A stretch of DNA of 64,000 nucleotides from Spirosoma endbachense (GCF_010233585.1 NZ_CP045997.1:9077487-9141486), one strand, 5' to 3'. Positions 44,062 through 53,386 are shown, counted from the stretch's first letter. Notes: generated from the letters alone by a model not told the origin. A program made the numbers and translations.

Positions 44062-44732
44062 CTTCCATTCGAGTGGCAATTGCCGACGATCAGGTATTGT
44101 TTCGCAAAGGTATGATTGCCATTGTCGATGCGTTTGAGGGGATAAACATCGTACTTGAAGCCGACAATGGACGTGCCTTACTCGAGGCTTTGGCCGTGGC
44201 AGATCCGTTGCCCGATGTGGTGTTGCTCGATCTCTCGATGCCCGAACTAAACGGGGTCGAAACAACGAAACTTATTCACGCCGATTATCCAGCTCTGAAA
44301 ATTATTATCCTGTCGGTTTATGGCGAAGATCGGTTTGTGACCCATCTGATGGATTTGGGCGTAAATGCCTATCTCTTCAAAAACGTAGAACCGCTCGAAG
44401 TTGAACGGGCTATCCGGGCCGTGGTTGAGGCTGATTTTTATTTTAATGAGGCATTCCTGACCGCACTGAAAAACCGGATGCTCGTAAAAAAGCCCCGACG
44501 ACTGCTTACGGATGATTTGCCTGCTACGCTCACCGCTCGTGAAATCGAAGTGCTGAATTTGATTTGTAAACAACTGACAGCCCCGGAAATTGCCGATCGG
44601 CTCTGCCTCAGCATCCGCACTGTAGACGGCCACCGGGCTAATCTACTCGAAAAAACCAACGCCCGGAATACCGCTGGCCTGGTGCTGTTTGCCATTAAAA
44701 ATCGCCTGATCGACCCCGCTGATCTGCTTTGA
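44058..44732 (+). CDS. Response regulator, NarL/FixJ family
   Basis: DNA-binding regulator of 224 residues. The receiver domain (1-125) carries the acidic pocket (IADDQ), phosphoacceptor Asp58 in VVLLDLSMPELNG, and the conserved Lys in YLFKNVEPLEV. The LuxR-type helix-turn-helix (about 158-215) reads LTAREIEVLNLICKQLTAPEIADRLCLSIRTVDGHRANLL. Overlap with the kinase gene by 4 bp shows they form a two-component system. Targets are unknown. Confidence 0.95.
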   Translation: MTSIRVAIADDQVLFRKGMIAIVDAFEGINIVLEADNGRALLEALAVADPLPDVVLLDLSMPELNGVETTKLIHADYPALKIIILSVYGEDRFVTHLMDLGVNAYLFKNVEPLEVERAIRAVVEADFYFNEAFLTALKNRMLVKKPRRLLTDDLPATLTAREIEVLNLICKQLTAPEIADRLCLSIRTVDGHRANLLEKTNARNTAGLVLFAIKNRLIDPADLL

Positions 44733-44820
44733 TTACCGATTTTGATTGAAAATCCTTCCGACGGCGGTAATCTTGCCGGAAAACCTGATTGACGGTTTAA
44801 AATACCCCAGCGAAGGACGC

Positions 44821-45237
44821 TTACTGTGAAGGTCGATTAAATTTTAGCCAGTAGGTACAGACTGACTCAAATATTTCTTTGAACTGAGTCATGCCATCTG
44901 GTTTAGCCAGAAATGAATTGGCCCCCGCTTTATAACAGGCAGCTATCTCGACCTCATCAACTGTGCTGCTCATCATAATTACAGGAATATAATGCCATTG
45001 CGGATGCTTTTTCAGGTAACTCAAAACCTGCTCTCCGCTTAATCCAGGCATGTGCAAATCGAGGATAATGAGTTCGGGCTTGCCGGTTGGACTGGTCAGA
45101 ATATGCTGATAGAGTGCATCTCCGCTCGCAAAAAAACGAGTAGAATACTGAGGCAGAAATCGAGTGAAAATCTGCTCGGTTAAAAAACGGTAGTCAGCCC
45201 CGTCATCAACGATAAAAATTCGGGACTCAGCCGGCAT
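44821..45237 (-). CDS. Single-domain response regulator (CheY-like)
   Basis: Receiver-only protein of 138 residues. The acidic pair (IVDDGADYRFL), phosphoacceptor Asp60 in LIILDLHMPGLSGEQVL, the Thr/Ser switch in VIMMSSTVDE and the conserved Lys in SFLAKPDGMTQF are all in place. With no output domain it must act through another protein. It lies 149 bp downstream of the CheB-CheR-PAS gene on the same strand, a likely partner, and may be co-transcribed with it. Confidence 0.9.
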   Translation of the reverse strand: MPAESRIFIVDDGADYRFLTEQIFTRFLPQYSTRFFASGDALYQHILTSPTGKPELIILDLHMPGLSGEQVLSYLKKHPQWHYIPVIMMSSTVDEVEIAACYKAGANSFLAKPDGMTQFKEIFESVCTYWLKFNRPSQ

Positions 45238-45386
45238 AAATTAACTGTTAGAACGCACACATGAGTGATAGTTTGCTTTATCCTTACCACCAATGAGTCT
45301 GAAATGATTTACTAATCTATCTACTGGCTATTTATTTACTAGTCGGTTGTGTTTCAGCTAATGTAAAGAGGTCAGGATGAATGAAC

Positions 45387-48300
45387 CTATTCTTCAGCCT
45401 GATGGTGGACAGTAATGGCTTCAAACGATAATACGACCCCATCATTGAGCTTTACCGCCGATGCGTGATGCCATTGGTTAACTGATCCGTCCTCATACTG
45501 CAACTGAAAGCGTTTTGATTCTCCTGTTTCGACCACCAGTTTCAGAATAGCAAACAAGCCGGATTTTCTGAAAGATTTGTTGATGGTGGAAAAGCGTTTT
45601 CCTACGAGGTTTGTTTGGTTAATAGTAAGCTCCGCAGCTTTGTTAACGACCTGATACTCAAAGTCTATAAGTTCGCCATGCTCATTTCGTATGCTTTGTA
45701 AAACGCTGATGCCATTGAGCGATGAGTCAAAAACTGATTGCAGAAGCGCTGTACTTTGAGCCAGGGCAACCGTACGTTCCTGGACACGTCGGTCCAGTTC
45801 CTGATTTAGTTCTTTTTGCAGATGCATATCGGCAGAGCTGCCAATGTAACCTCCAAAGGTTCCATCGGGTGCAAACATGGGCTGGGCATTCTCCAGCATC
45901 CAGTGATACTCGCCATCGTATCGACGCAAACGGTATTCGGAGCTAAACGGTTTTCTGCCTGCGATGTGTTCATAATACGTTGTCTCATACCCTTTTCGGT
46001 CATCAGGGTGTAGATTCGGTGCCCACCCGTGTTTCGTTATATCTTCGAGCGTACGGCCTGTATAATCAGCCCATACTTTGTTGATAAACGTGTATTTCCC
46101 ATCGGGACCAGTAACCCAGATAAGACTGGGTGCGTTGTTGGCAATCTGGTGAAACCAGGCTTCCCGTTCGGCCAGCAGGCGTTGCGCCCGACGGTGTTCG
46201 GTAATATCTTCAATGGCAAGCAGAATTGCTTCCTGCTGACGTACCACCCGACGGGCATTTAAGGAGAGAACTTTACTGCCAACCCGCACGTCAGGTGATG
46301 AGTAGGTGAACTCAAAGCCCTGAATCTGAGTGCCATGGGTAGCTACATCCGTCAGCATCAGGCGAAGCTCAGGAATGTCCCACTGGCGGTTGCCCAGTTC
46401 ATAAATAAGCTGTCGTTCTGTAGCATCTTCTTTAGTGCCAAAGATCCGGTAGAATGTCTGGTTCGCACTTTTTACCCGCAGGTCGGTATCCAGCACCAAT
46501 GTAGCCTCCCGAATTGTACCGAAGATATCCTCGGCAAACTGGTGGGCCTCTGACAACTGATCATTTCGAACCTGCAATTCCTGATTGATCGTCAGCAGTT
46601 CTTCGTTGGTCGATTCGATTTCTTCTTTACTGGTTTCGAGTTCTTCGTTGATACTCTGCAACTCCTCATTGCTGCTGATGATTTCTTCATTGGCCGATTG
46701 CAGTTCTTCATTACTGGCTTCCTGTTCCTCGATAATGGAGCGCATATCCTCGCGAAGATTGGCCAATTCATCTTCCAGTTCTTTGATCCGGCGATTGCGT
46801 GCATCGGCTGATCGGTTAGAAGGAGCTACTGGTGGCTCAACTTCTTCAAAGATGATCAGGAATAGGCGCTCTTCGGTATTCGTGTTTAGCGGAACAGCTT
46901 CAATCGAAACGTAATGAACCTTATCTTTAAGCCGAACTTCCAGGCCACTTTTACGTATGGGCTCGCCTGATTTCTGCGCTTTATGGATCGTGTTGCGCAG
47001 CTCAAAAACCAACGACGGGCGGGCCATTTTAATCAGGTTCAGGCTGGCTTTGCCCGGTGCCGGTTCGAGAAACAGACTTGTTGAGCCGCGAAACTGAAGA
47101 ATTTCCAGATCCTGATTCACCAGCACGCAGGCCGGTATGTACTGACTAAGCAGTAAATTATCCACTACTTTATCCAGATCGTTTCCTGAGTTCGGAAAAC
47201 GGTCTGCTGACGAACTATTCATCTTGGGAGAAAGGAGCTGTCTGTTTGCTGATCCGGGCAGGGTGCCATCCAATTGGCGCGGGCTCATGGTAAACGTGGC
47301 TCGACTGTCTACATCATTTTTCCGAATAAAAATTTTGTAGTTTTTCTCGAACTGCGAAAACAACGGAGCCGAAGAGCCTACCGTTTCCGATTTCCCCAAC
47401 ACCAGGAATCCGCTTGGATTCAGTGCGTAATGAAACGTAACGATGGCTTTTCGCTGTAAAGTCGTATCCAGGTAAATGAGCAGATTGCGACAGCTGATAA
47501 GATCCAGGCGAGAAAATGGCGGATCTTTGAGCAAATTATGCGGGGCAAATACGCAGAGATCCCGTACTGACTTATTAATGCGATAGTGATCATCGACTTT
47601 TGTGAAGTAGCGTTGTAAACGCGAGGTCGATACATCAACTACTTCGCTGCGTGTATAACTGCCCAACCGTGCTTTGGCCACCGCCGACTCACTCAAATCG
47701 GTTGCAAAGATCTGAATCGTCATGCTTGTCGCCCGGTCGCCCAGCACTTCCAGCAGCAGCATGGCTATGGAGTAGGCTTCCTGCCCCGTTGAGCAGGCCG
47801 TAATCCAGATGCGCAGCGGGGCGCGGCTGGATTTATTTTTAATCAGTTGAGGGAATAATACTTTCTGGAGGTAATCCATCGTATCGGCATCCCGGAAAAA
47901 GCTCGTTACGTTGATCAGTAAATCATCGTAGAGCATAGCTGCTTCTTCCGGATGCTGGCGCAAATAGTCTGCGTAATCACGCAGGGTATCCAGCTTGTAT
48001 AGCAACGTCCGGCGGATAATACGTCGCCGGATGGTTGTTAGCTTATAATGGCTAAAATCGGTACCCGTCATCCGGCGCAGTAACTGGATAATACTCCGGA
48101 GGTCGTCGCTGGATACTTCTTCATCCATCAACTCTGCTTGTGCCGTTTGCAGGAAAATAGAAGGTAGTTGACTAAGCCGTTCCAGTTCGTGGGCAATTTC
48201 GGCTGGCGAAAGAACACGGTCTACCACACCTTCAGAAATAGCCGACCGGGGCATACTTTGAAACTGGGCGGTTTCATCCTGGGCAAACGTAAAACCACCG

Positions 48301-48773
48301 GCCGCTTTGATGGCGCGCATACCCAGCGTTCCGTCGGATGCGGTTCCCGATAGAATGACCGCAATGGCTCCCTCTTTCTGTCGTTCGGCCAGTGATAGAA
48401 AAAACTGGTCGATTGGCATATGTATGCCTGAAATACCTGACCGGTTGCGGGGAAGAAGCGTTAATACACCATCGATCACTTCCAGATCACGGTCGGGCGG
48501 TATGACATAGACGTGATTTGGCTCAATTTTAAGCATATGTTCAGCCTCCAGAACCGGCATTGCTGTAACACGACCGAGTATGTCCGGTAAATGGCTCTCA
48601 AAAGTCGGATCGAGGTGCTGAATATAAACGTAGGCCAGTTCCGTTGTTGCCGATAGATTCGAGAGCAGTTCTGAAACGGCTTCAATACCACCAGCCGATG
48701 CGCCAATAGCAACAATCGGTATTGGCGACGACGGCGTTTGATTCGCTAAGGGTGTGGATTTTTTTTTAGCCAT
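45387..48773 (-). CDS. CheB-CheR-PAS hybrid signalling protein
   Basis: Cytoplasmic protein of 1128 residues. CheB methylesterase domain (about 15-200): Ser in GASAGG, His in IQHLDP, Asp in SGTASDGTLG. CheR methyltransferase domain (about 215-490): SFFRDADTMDYL, WITACSTGQEAYSIA (SAM site) and SRLDLISCRNLLIYL. A long charged coiled coil follows (about 650-745), with many Glu-rich repeats such as ELQSANEEIISSNEEL, then three PAS-type domains (about 750-870, 885-1000, 1010-1120). It stops there: no histidine kinase domain, which many relatives carry. No MCP or CheA gene is in the window. Confidence 0.92.
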   Translation of the reverse strand: MAKKKSTPLANQTPSSPIPIVAIGASAGGIEAVSELLSNLSATTELAYVYIQHLDPTFESHLPDILGRVTAMPVLEAEHMLKIEPNHVYVIPPDRDLEVIDGVLTLLPRNRSGISGIHMPIDQFFLSLAERQKEGAIAVILSGTASDGTLGMRAIKAAGGFTFAQDETAQFQSMPRSAISEGVVDRVLSPAEIAHELERLSQLPSIFLQTAQAELMDEEVSSDDLRSIIQLLRRMTGTDFSHYKLTTIRRRIIRRTLLYKLDTLRDYADYLRQHPEEAAMLYDDLLINVTSFFRDADTMDYLQKVLFPQLIKNKSSRAPLRIWITACSTGQEAYSIAMLLLEVLGDRATSMTIQIFATDLSESAVAKARLGSYTRSEVVDVSTSRLQRYFTKVDDHYRINKSVRDLCVFAPHNLLKDPPFSRLDLISCRNLLIYLDTTLQRKAIVTFHYALNPSGFLVLGKSETVGSSAPLFSQFEKNYKIFIRKNDVDSRATFTMSPRQLDGTLPGSANRQLLSPKMNSSSADRFPNSGNDLDKVVDNLLLSQYIPACVLVNQDLEILQFRGSTSLFLEPAPGKASLNLIKMARPSLVFELRNTIHKAQKSGEPIRKSGLEVRLKDKVHYVSIEAVPLNTNTEERLFLIIFEEVEPPVAPSNRSADARNRRIKELEDELANLREDMRSIIEEQEASNEELQSANEEIISSNEELQSINEELETSKEEIESTNEELLTINQELQVRNDQLSEAHQFAEDIFGTIREATLVLDTDLRVKSANQTFYRIFGTKEDATERQLIYELGNRQWDIPELRLMLTDVATHGTQIQGFEFTYSSPDVRVGSKVLSLNARRVVRQQEAILLAIEDITEHRRAQRLLAEREAWFHQIANNAPSLIWVTGPDGKYTFINKVWADYTGRTLEDITKHGWAPNLHPDDRKGYETTYYEHIAGRKPFSSEYRLRRYDGEYHWMLENAQPMFAPDGTFGGYIGSSADMHLQKELNQELDRRVQERTVALAQSTALLQSVFDSSLNGISVLQSIRNEHGELIDFEYQVVNKAAELTINQTNLVGKRFSTINKSFRKSGLFAILKLVVETGESKRFQLQYEDGSVNQWHHASAVKLNDGVVLSFEAITVHHQAEE

Positions 48774-48935
48774 TTATGGAACTCCGAAAACTTATCGGTA
48801 AGGAGAGGGTTTGGAAACTATACAACAAATAAACTGACGGGATGATTGACCAAACCTCTATTCTGCCTGGCTAACTGGACTGTTTTGGCAAACATAGTCA
48901 TATATGTATCGTAAAAGTAACAGCTAATCAGCGAT

Positions 48936-49982
48936 ATGGCAAAACGAAACATTATTGTTATAGGCGCTTCGGCCGGTGGCGTTTATGCGCTAAAGAAGTT
49001 GGTGGAATCGCTGCCTGCTAACTTCGACGCGGCTGTCTTTGTTGTTCAGCATATATCCCCTCATTCTCCGAGTTTCCTGCCCGACATTCTAATGGCTGCC
49101 GGCCCTCTGCCCGTTACTCACCCAACCGACGGAGAAATCATTCAGACCGGCAGGATCTATATTGCGCCACCCGACTACCACATGCTGGTTGAATATGACC
49201 AGGTAATCGTAAAAAAAGGGCCGAAAGAAAACCGGTTCCGGCCTTCGATTGACGCGTTATTTCGGTCGGCGGCTTATACGTACGGCCCCCGAGTGATCGG
49301 TATTGTGCTAACGGGTATGCTAAACGACGGCACCTCGGGCATGTGGTCCGTGAAACGGTTGGGGGGCGTTGGTGTCATTCAGGACCCGGCAGATGCTATG
49401 TATGCCAGTATGCCCGACAGTGTGCTGGAGTACGTCGATGTCGATTATGTTGTTCCTGTTTCCAAAATGGCCTTTTTGCTTGAAGACTTAATCAAAGAAA
49501 ACGTTACAGTTAAGCCAGAAATACCAGTCGAAGAAACCGAACTCATGGCAACTGAGATTAACATTGCGGCTCAGGAAAACGCGTTCGAACTGGGTATTCA
49601 GGACATGGGTGAACTAACACGCTTAACCTGTCCGGAATGCAATGGAGCACTAATTAGTATTAAAGAAGGAAAGCTTATTCGGTACCGGTGCCATACCGGA
49701 CATGCGTTTACGGCAAGTACGTTGCTTGCTGCAACCACTAAAGATGTAGAAGAATCATTCTGGAAAGCGATTCGCAGCCTCGAAGAAACCGTAATTCTGC
49801 TGGAACAATCCGGAAAACAGTTTGCGGAGGGAGGGAATGAAAAAGCCGCCCGTCATTATATGGAAAAAGCGCGCGAAGCCCGCGAACGGGCGCGGAGAAC
49901 CCACGATTTTGTTTATCAACAGGAGCAGCTAAGCGAAGACAAGATCGTTACTGTCAATAAACCCCAAATTAATCAATCGTAG
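48936..49982 (+). CDS. CheB-type protein-glutamate methylesterase with C-terminal zinc-ribbon-like region
   Basis: Methylesterase domain without the usual receiver, 348 residues. The triad is Ser12 (GASAGG), His39 (VVQHISPHSPSFLPD) and Asp131 (LTGMLNDGTSG). Residues 225-270 contain CPECNG and CHTGHAFTAS, a putative zinc-binding motif found in this CheB subgroup, followed by a helical tail (ARHYMEKAREARERARRTHDFVYQ). It is divergent from the CheB-CheR-PAS gene, 162 bp away. The absence of chemoreceptors nearby suggests a regulatory role outside chemotaxis. Its stop codon lies inside a 33-bp palindrome. Confidence 0.9.
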   Translation: MAKRNIIVIGASAGGVYALKKLVESLPANFDAAVFVVQHISPHSPSFLPDILMAAGPLPVTHPTDGEIIQTGRIYIAPPDYHMLVEYDQVIVKKGPKENRFRPSIDALFRSAAYTYGPRVIGIVLTGMLNDGTSGMWSVKRLGGVGVIQDPADAMYASMPDSVLEYVDVDYVVPVSKMAFLLEDLIKENVTVKPEIPVEETELMATEINIAAQENAFELGIQDMGELTRLTCPECNGALISIKEGKLIRYRCHTGHAFTASTLLAATTKDVEESFWKAIRSLEETVILLEQSGKQFAEGGNEKAARHYMEKAREARERARRTHDFVYQQEQLSEDKIVTVNKPQINQS

Positions 49983-50060
49983 GGTTTGAAGTGAAAGCCG
50001 TGCCACGGTTATTATGAACGAAATTAGTAACCGTGGCACGGCTTTCACTTCAAACCCTAC
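49979..50060. repeat. 33-bp perfect palindrome over the cheB stop codon, family A copy 2
   Basis: Arm 49979-50011 and its exact complement 50028-50060 form a 33-bp perfect stem with a 16-nt loop. The first arm includes the TAG stop (49980-49982) of the CheB gene. Each arm carries the inner palindrome CCGTG-C-CACGG. It shares ACGGTTACTAAT and AACCGTGGCACG with the element at 20104-20177. It lies between convergent genes. Confidence 0.8.
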
Positions 50061-50077
50061 AATCGTAATCAATGCCA

Positions 50078-50121
50078 AACCCTACAGGCAACGGAATAAA
50101 AACGTTGTCGCCTGTAGGGTT
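50078..50121. terminator. Second hairpin between the convergent cheB and TonB receptor genes
   Basis: AACCCTACAGGC (50078-50089) pairs with GCCTGTAGGGTT (50110-50121), 12 perfect pairs, with a further short stem in the loop. The right flank is TCTTTCG. AAACCCTACA is also present at the end of the neighbouring palindrome (50052-50061), so the two hairpins share a half-site. It may terminate one or both transcripts. Confidence 0.55.
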
Positions 50122-50127
50122 CTTTCG

Positions 50128-52509
50128 TTAAAACGCCACCCGATAGCTCAGTACTGGAATCAGCCCTGTACCATAAAACGTTTTGATTGTTCCACTGGAC
50201 GTATCAAATGAGCGCCCATAAACATTCTGACGATTCACCGCATTCTGAAGATCGAGGGAGAGCGTGCGCGTTGACCGAAGCTTATTTTTCTTCCAGCTTA
50301 GCCGGATATCGGGACGAAAGTAATCAGGCAATTGCTCTGTAAACGACTGACTATCTATGTACTCTGTCTGGCCCAGCCGTTTCGATTCGGCCAGGTCGAT
50401 TGGCGTGTCGCGGTAACCCCCGTAGTAGCTGAGTTTAAGATTCAGGCCAAATACATTGGAGCCATTCGTCCATTCTTTACCGACCAGCAGGCTCTGGGCA
50501 TGGCGACCGTTCCAGCGGGTGTTCCGCCATATACCGTCCGATCCCTGATACTCTGAATTGTATAACGACGACGAAACCAGGAAATACAGACCATGATGCA
50601 GGAACTGTTCCAGGGTTAATTCCAGCCCGTAGTTGCGACCGTGGCCGTTGTTCACCAGATTCCGGTCAGCCGACCCGCTGAAGCTATTCGTGATCGCGAA
50701 CGCGTCCCGTTTATTGGTACTTACCGGAATGTCGAACAGCCATTGGTAGTATGTCTCAACTTTCAGCCGCAACGGTGGGCCATCAGCCTTGTTGTTGAGC
50801 CGACGGTCGTAGGCCAGCACGTAATGGTGCGAGCGCGAAAATCCCAGGTTTCGGTTTGTGGGCGAGGGAATATCGCTGGATTGACTGGCTGGAAGCACGA
50901 AGTAAGTAGCTGGATTCTGTAACTGACTATGCAGGCCATACCCAAAACTCAGCGACTGATTTGGTGTGAATCCCCACCGAATTGATCCACGTGGTTCCAG
51001 TGCCGATGTGCCATTAAGAGTTAAGTGAAGGTAGTGTACGCCAGCGTTCATCGTCACTTGCTCCGATAACCGGTAGTTCCATTGCCCAAAGGCTTGCAAC
51101 GTGCTGGTTCGGTCGCTCACCCGAACGCGCGTAAGCATTTGCTGTTCTTCGGCTTCCCACGATCGCTGGGTAAGATCGTACTGGAGCTGAGTGCCGATCA
51201 GACCGGTGCGGAAGGTATGTTGCGCGTTGAGTTTATACGTCAGCGTTGACGATAAAATTCGTTTCTGGGTCTGATACGATGCGTTATCCCGTTCGGAAGC
51301 CAGATAATTGCTGGAGGGTTCAAGGCGCTCGGTGCGATACTTGTTTTCGTAGCCAGAAACGAGCAATATCGTTTTTAGCAGGGCCTTGCGACCAAAAGGC
51401 ATCGTATGGGTAAGGCCAGCCGCACCCGTATTTGATCGGAAATCGTCGTTATATCGATCAAATTCATATTCCCATTTCGTTGAATCCGTCAGCGCGTTGA
51501 TCTTGCTGCTGCTCAAACCGCCAAAGCCAAAAAGGGTAAATGTGCCTGCTTTCTTCGTCGGTAAATAAACGTTGAACGACAAGTCCTGAAACACACGATC
51601 GCCAGTGCCAATGTCGGCACCCAATTTTGAAATCAGGCCCAGCGTCGAATACCGATAATTTATTAAAAAAGAACCCGAATAGCCTTTCGCAATTGGTCCT
51701 TCGGCAGCCAGATCCAATCCCAGTACGCCAGCCTGTACGGTGTATTCGCGTTTGGTGTTGTTTCCCCGACGCAGCCTCAGATCGAAAACACCCGACAGGG
51801 CATTGCCGTATTCGGCGGGGAACGCACCCGTCAGAAAATCGGAGTTGGCCAGTAGCTGAGCACTCAGGATTGATATACCGCCCCCGGCCGTGCCCAAACC
51901 AGAAAAGTGATTCGGATTCGGAATCTCAACGCCTTCCATCCGCCATAACAGGCCATTGGGCGCGTTTCCCCGAATCACGATGTTGTTTCCGCCATCGTCG
52001 GCCCCAACCACACCGGCATAGGCAGTAGCCATACGGGCCGGATCATTGACGGCTGCTGCAAATTTCTGCGTTTCTTCCACCGAGAACGTCCGGGCCGATA
52101 CAGCAGCCATTTCGTTGAGGGGCTTGTCTTTTTCGACGGTTGGCCGAACGTTCACTTCCGATAACTGATTGACGGCTTCTTCCAATGATACGCTGAGCAC
52201 CAGCTCTTTACCTGCATCGACGGTGATGTTTTGCAGAAGGATATTTTTATAACCGACAGCGCTGATTTGCAGGGTCTGCCGTCCGACAGGGATTTTAGTT
52301 AACAGAAACTGACCAGTTGGATCGGTGCTGGTGCCCTGAAGCGGAGACGTGTTGAGCACAACAACCGTGGCTCCGGGAAGGGGTGTTTGCAGGCTTTGGT
52401 CCATCACTGTACCCCTGATGGTTTGGGTAAAGGGTTGAGCGAAGAGCGAACAGGAAGTCAGGCAAAGGCCGATGAAGAGGAGCCTGCGGGCAATTGATAA
52501 GATCTGCAT
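50128..52509 (-). CDS. TonB-dependent receptor with carboxypeptidase-like N-terminal domain
   Basis: Outer-membrane receptor of 793 residues. Signal peptide (1-24), a carboxypeptidase-regulatory-like domain (about 28-115: TIRGTVMDQSLQTPLPGATVVVLN), a plug (about 120-250: NNIVIRGNAPNGLLWRMEGVEIPNPNHF, GAFPAEYGNALSGVFDLRLR) and a barrel ending VLSYRVAF with the terminal Phe. There is no STN domain, unlike classic FecA-type receptors. A TAGGGG-N16-TGTC promoter (52535-52560) in front of it matches those of the divergent sigma/FecR genes, so it is probably controlled by that sigma factor. The ligand is unknown. Confidence 0.92.
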   Translation of the reverse strand: MQILSIARRLLFIGLCLTSCSLFAQPFTQTIRGTVMDQSLQTPLPGATVVVLNTSPLQGTSTDPTGQFLLTKIPVGRQTLQISAVGYKNILLQNITVDAGKELVLSVSLEEAVNQLSEVNVRPTVEKDKPLNEMAAVSARTFSVEETQKFAAAVNDPARMATAYAGVVGADDGGNNIVIRGNAPNGLLWRMEGVEIPNPNHFSGLGTAGGGISILSAQLLANSDFLTGAFPAEYGNALSGVFDLRLRRGNNTKREYTVQAGVLGLDLAAEGPIAKGYSGSFLINYRYSTLGLISKLGADIGTGDRVFQDLSFNVYLPTKKAGTFTLFGFGGLSSSKINALTDSTKWEYEFDRYNDDFRSNTGAAGLTHTMPFGRKALLKTILLVSGYENKYRTERLEPSSNYLASERDNASYQTQKRILSSTLTYKLNAQHTFRTGLIGTQLQYDLTQRSWEAEEQQMLTRVRVSDRTSTLQAFGQWNYRLSEQVTMNAGVHYLHLTLNGTSALEPRGSIRWGFTPNQSLSFGYGLHSQLQNPATYFVLPASQSSDIPSPTNRNLGFSRSHHYVLAYDRRLNNKADGPPLRLKVETYYQWLFDIPVSTNKRDAFAITNSFSGSADRNLVNNGHGRNYGLELTLEQFLHHGLYFLVSSSLYNSEYQGSDGIWRNTRWNGRHAQSLLVGKEWTNGSNVFGLNLKLSYYGGYRDTPIDLAESKRLGQTEYIDSQSFTEQLPDYFRPDIRLSWKKNKLRSTRTLSLDLQNAVNRQNVYGRSFDTSSGTIKTFYGTGLIPVLSYRVAF

Positions 52510-52534
52510 GGAGCGTGTGTTAGTTTGTTCTCCC

Positions 52535-52560
52535 GACAGTTATTTCGTTCGATTCCCCTA
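52535..52560 (-). promoter_or_regulatory. ECF-type promoter of the TonB receptor gene
   Basis: Read on the minus strand: TAGGGG (52560-52555), 16 bases, TGTC (52538-52535), then 25 bp to the ATG at 52509. The same TAGGGG-N16-TGTC pattern is found at three more places in this gene cluster, with identical spacing. -35 and -10 elements of ECF sigma factors have this form and distance. Confidence 0.7.
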
Positions 52561-52618
52561 TGTCAATTGCCTATTTTTCAGGTAAATAGATAAAAAATAA
52601 TTTTATTTTAGAGGAGCG

Positions 52619-52644
52619 TAGGGGTTTACCGATAACTAGGTGTC
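52619..52644 (+). promoter_or_regulatory. ECF-type promoter of the sigma/FecR operon
   Basis: TAGGGG (52619-52624), 16 bases, TGTC (52641-52644), extended as TAGGGGT--ACC on the left and TGTCTT on the right. It lies 31 bp upstream of the sigma factor ATG, so the sigma gene is probably autoregulated. It is back to back with the receptor promoter, 58 bp away. Confidence 0.7.
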
Positions 52645-52675
52645 TTATCGCTGACCAAGCGCATGTGCAGCGAAA

Positions 52676-53383
52676 ATGATAGCTTTGCCGCATCCAATCA
52701 TCCATCTACCTAAGTCAGTGCAACCAACTGAACAGGACGTATTATCGGCAATCCGGCAGGGCAACGAACGTGTTTTCGAGGCTGTGTTCCGACAGCACTA
52801 TGCTCCGTTATGCCGGTATGCCCGTCAATTTTTGCCCGATGCCGACGATGCCGAAGAAGAAGTGCAGGCCATGTTTCTGACACTTTGGGAAAAACGCGAC
52901 GGCCTCCTGATAACCATTTCGCTGAAGTCCTATTTATTCCGGGCTGTGCATAATCGCTGCCTGAATCGAATCAAGCATTTTGCCATTCGTGACGAACACC
53001 GGCAGCATACGCTCTATACCGGAGAAACAACGGCTGAATCACCGGTGCAGGCGCTTCTCGGCGACGAACTGTCTGACCGATTGCAGGCCGCTATTGGAAA
53101 ATTGCCCGAACAGTGCCGGCTGGCATTTACGCTTAGTCGGTTTGAGGAATTGAAATACCAGGAAATTGCCGATCAACTGGGTATTTCGGTTAAAACAGTC
53201 GAAAATCAGATTGGCAAGGCACTTCGTATTCTGCGTACTGAATTGAGCGATTATTTACCCGTGGCATTAATACTGATGAGTAGTGTAAAATGGCTAGTAA
53301 ATCACATGACATGGTTCATTAATACGACCTTGCTGCTGATACTCGTTATTCTTCATTGTACATTATCCATCGTTCATTTGTAA
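52676..53383 (+). CDS. ECF sigma factor, FecI-like (Bacteroidetes type)
   Basis: Sigma factor of 235 residues. Region 2 (about 35-105) contains FRQHYAPLCRYARQFLPDADDAEEEVQAMFLTLW and SYLFRAVHNRCLNRIKH; region 4 (about 145-195) contains LPEQCRLAFTLSRFEELKYQEIADQLGISVKTVENQIGKAL. After the usual end (ELSDYLPV) there are about 40 extra residues including a hydrophobic run (FINTTLLLILVILH), possibly membrane-associated. The last 9 codons overlap a period-7 repeat (53354-53381). It is followed 3 bp later by its FecR anti-sigma gene. Confidence 0.92.
   Translation: MIALPHPIIHLPKSVQPTEQDVLSAIRQGNERVFEAVFRQHYAPLCRYARQFLPDADDAEEEVQAMFLTLWEKRDGLLITISLKSYLFRAVHNRCLNRIKHFAIRDEHRQHTLYTGETTAESPVQALLGDELSDRLQAAIGKLPEQCRLAFTLSRFEELKYQEIADQLGISVKTVENQIGKALRILRTELSDYLPVALILMSSVKWLVNHMTWFINTTLLLILVILHCTLSIVHL
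53354..53381 (+). repeat. Tandem heptads at the 3' end of the sigma gene (H5)
   Basis: CATTGTA, CATTATC, CATCGTT, CATTTGT follow each other without a gap, CAT recurring every 7 bp. They encode the last residues of the sigma factor and touch its stop codon (TAA, 53381-53383). No inverted arm was found, so it is a weaker member of the period-7 family. Confidence 0.4.
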
Positions 53384-53386
53384 GAC

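Noticed and set aside
46585..46914. 109-codon plus-strand frame rich in Ser within the CheB-CheR gene
   Set aside because: It is the mirror of the Glu-rich coiled coil on the minus strand (GAA/GAG read as TTC/CTC).
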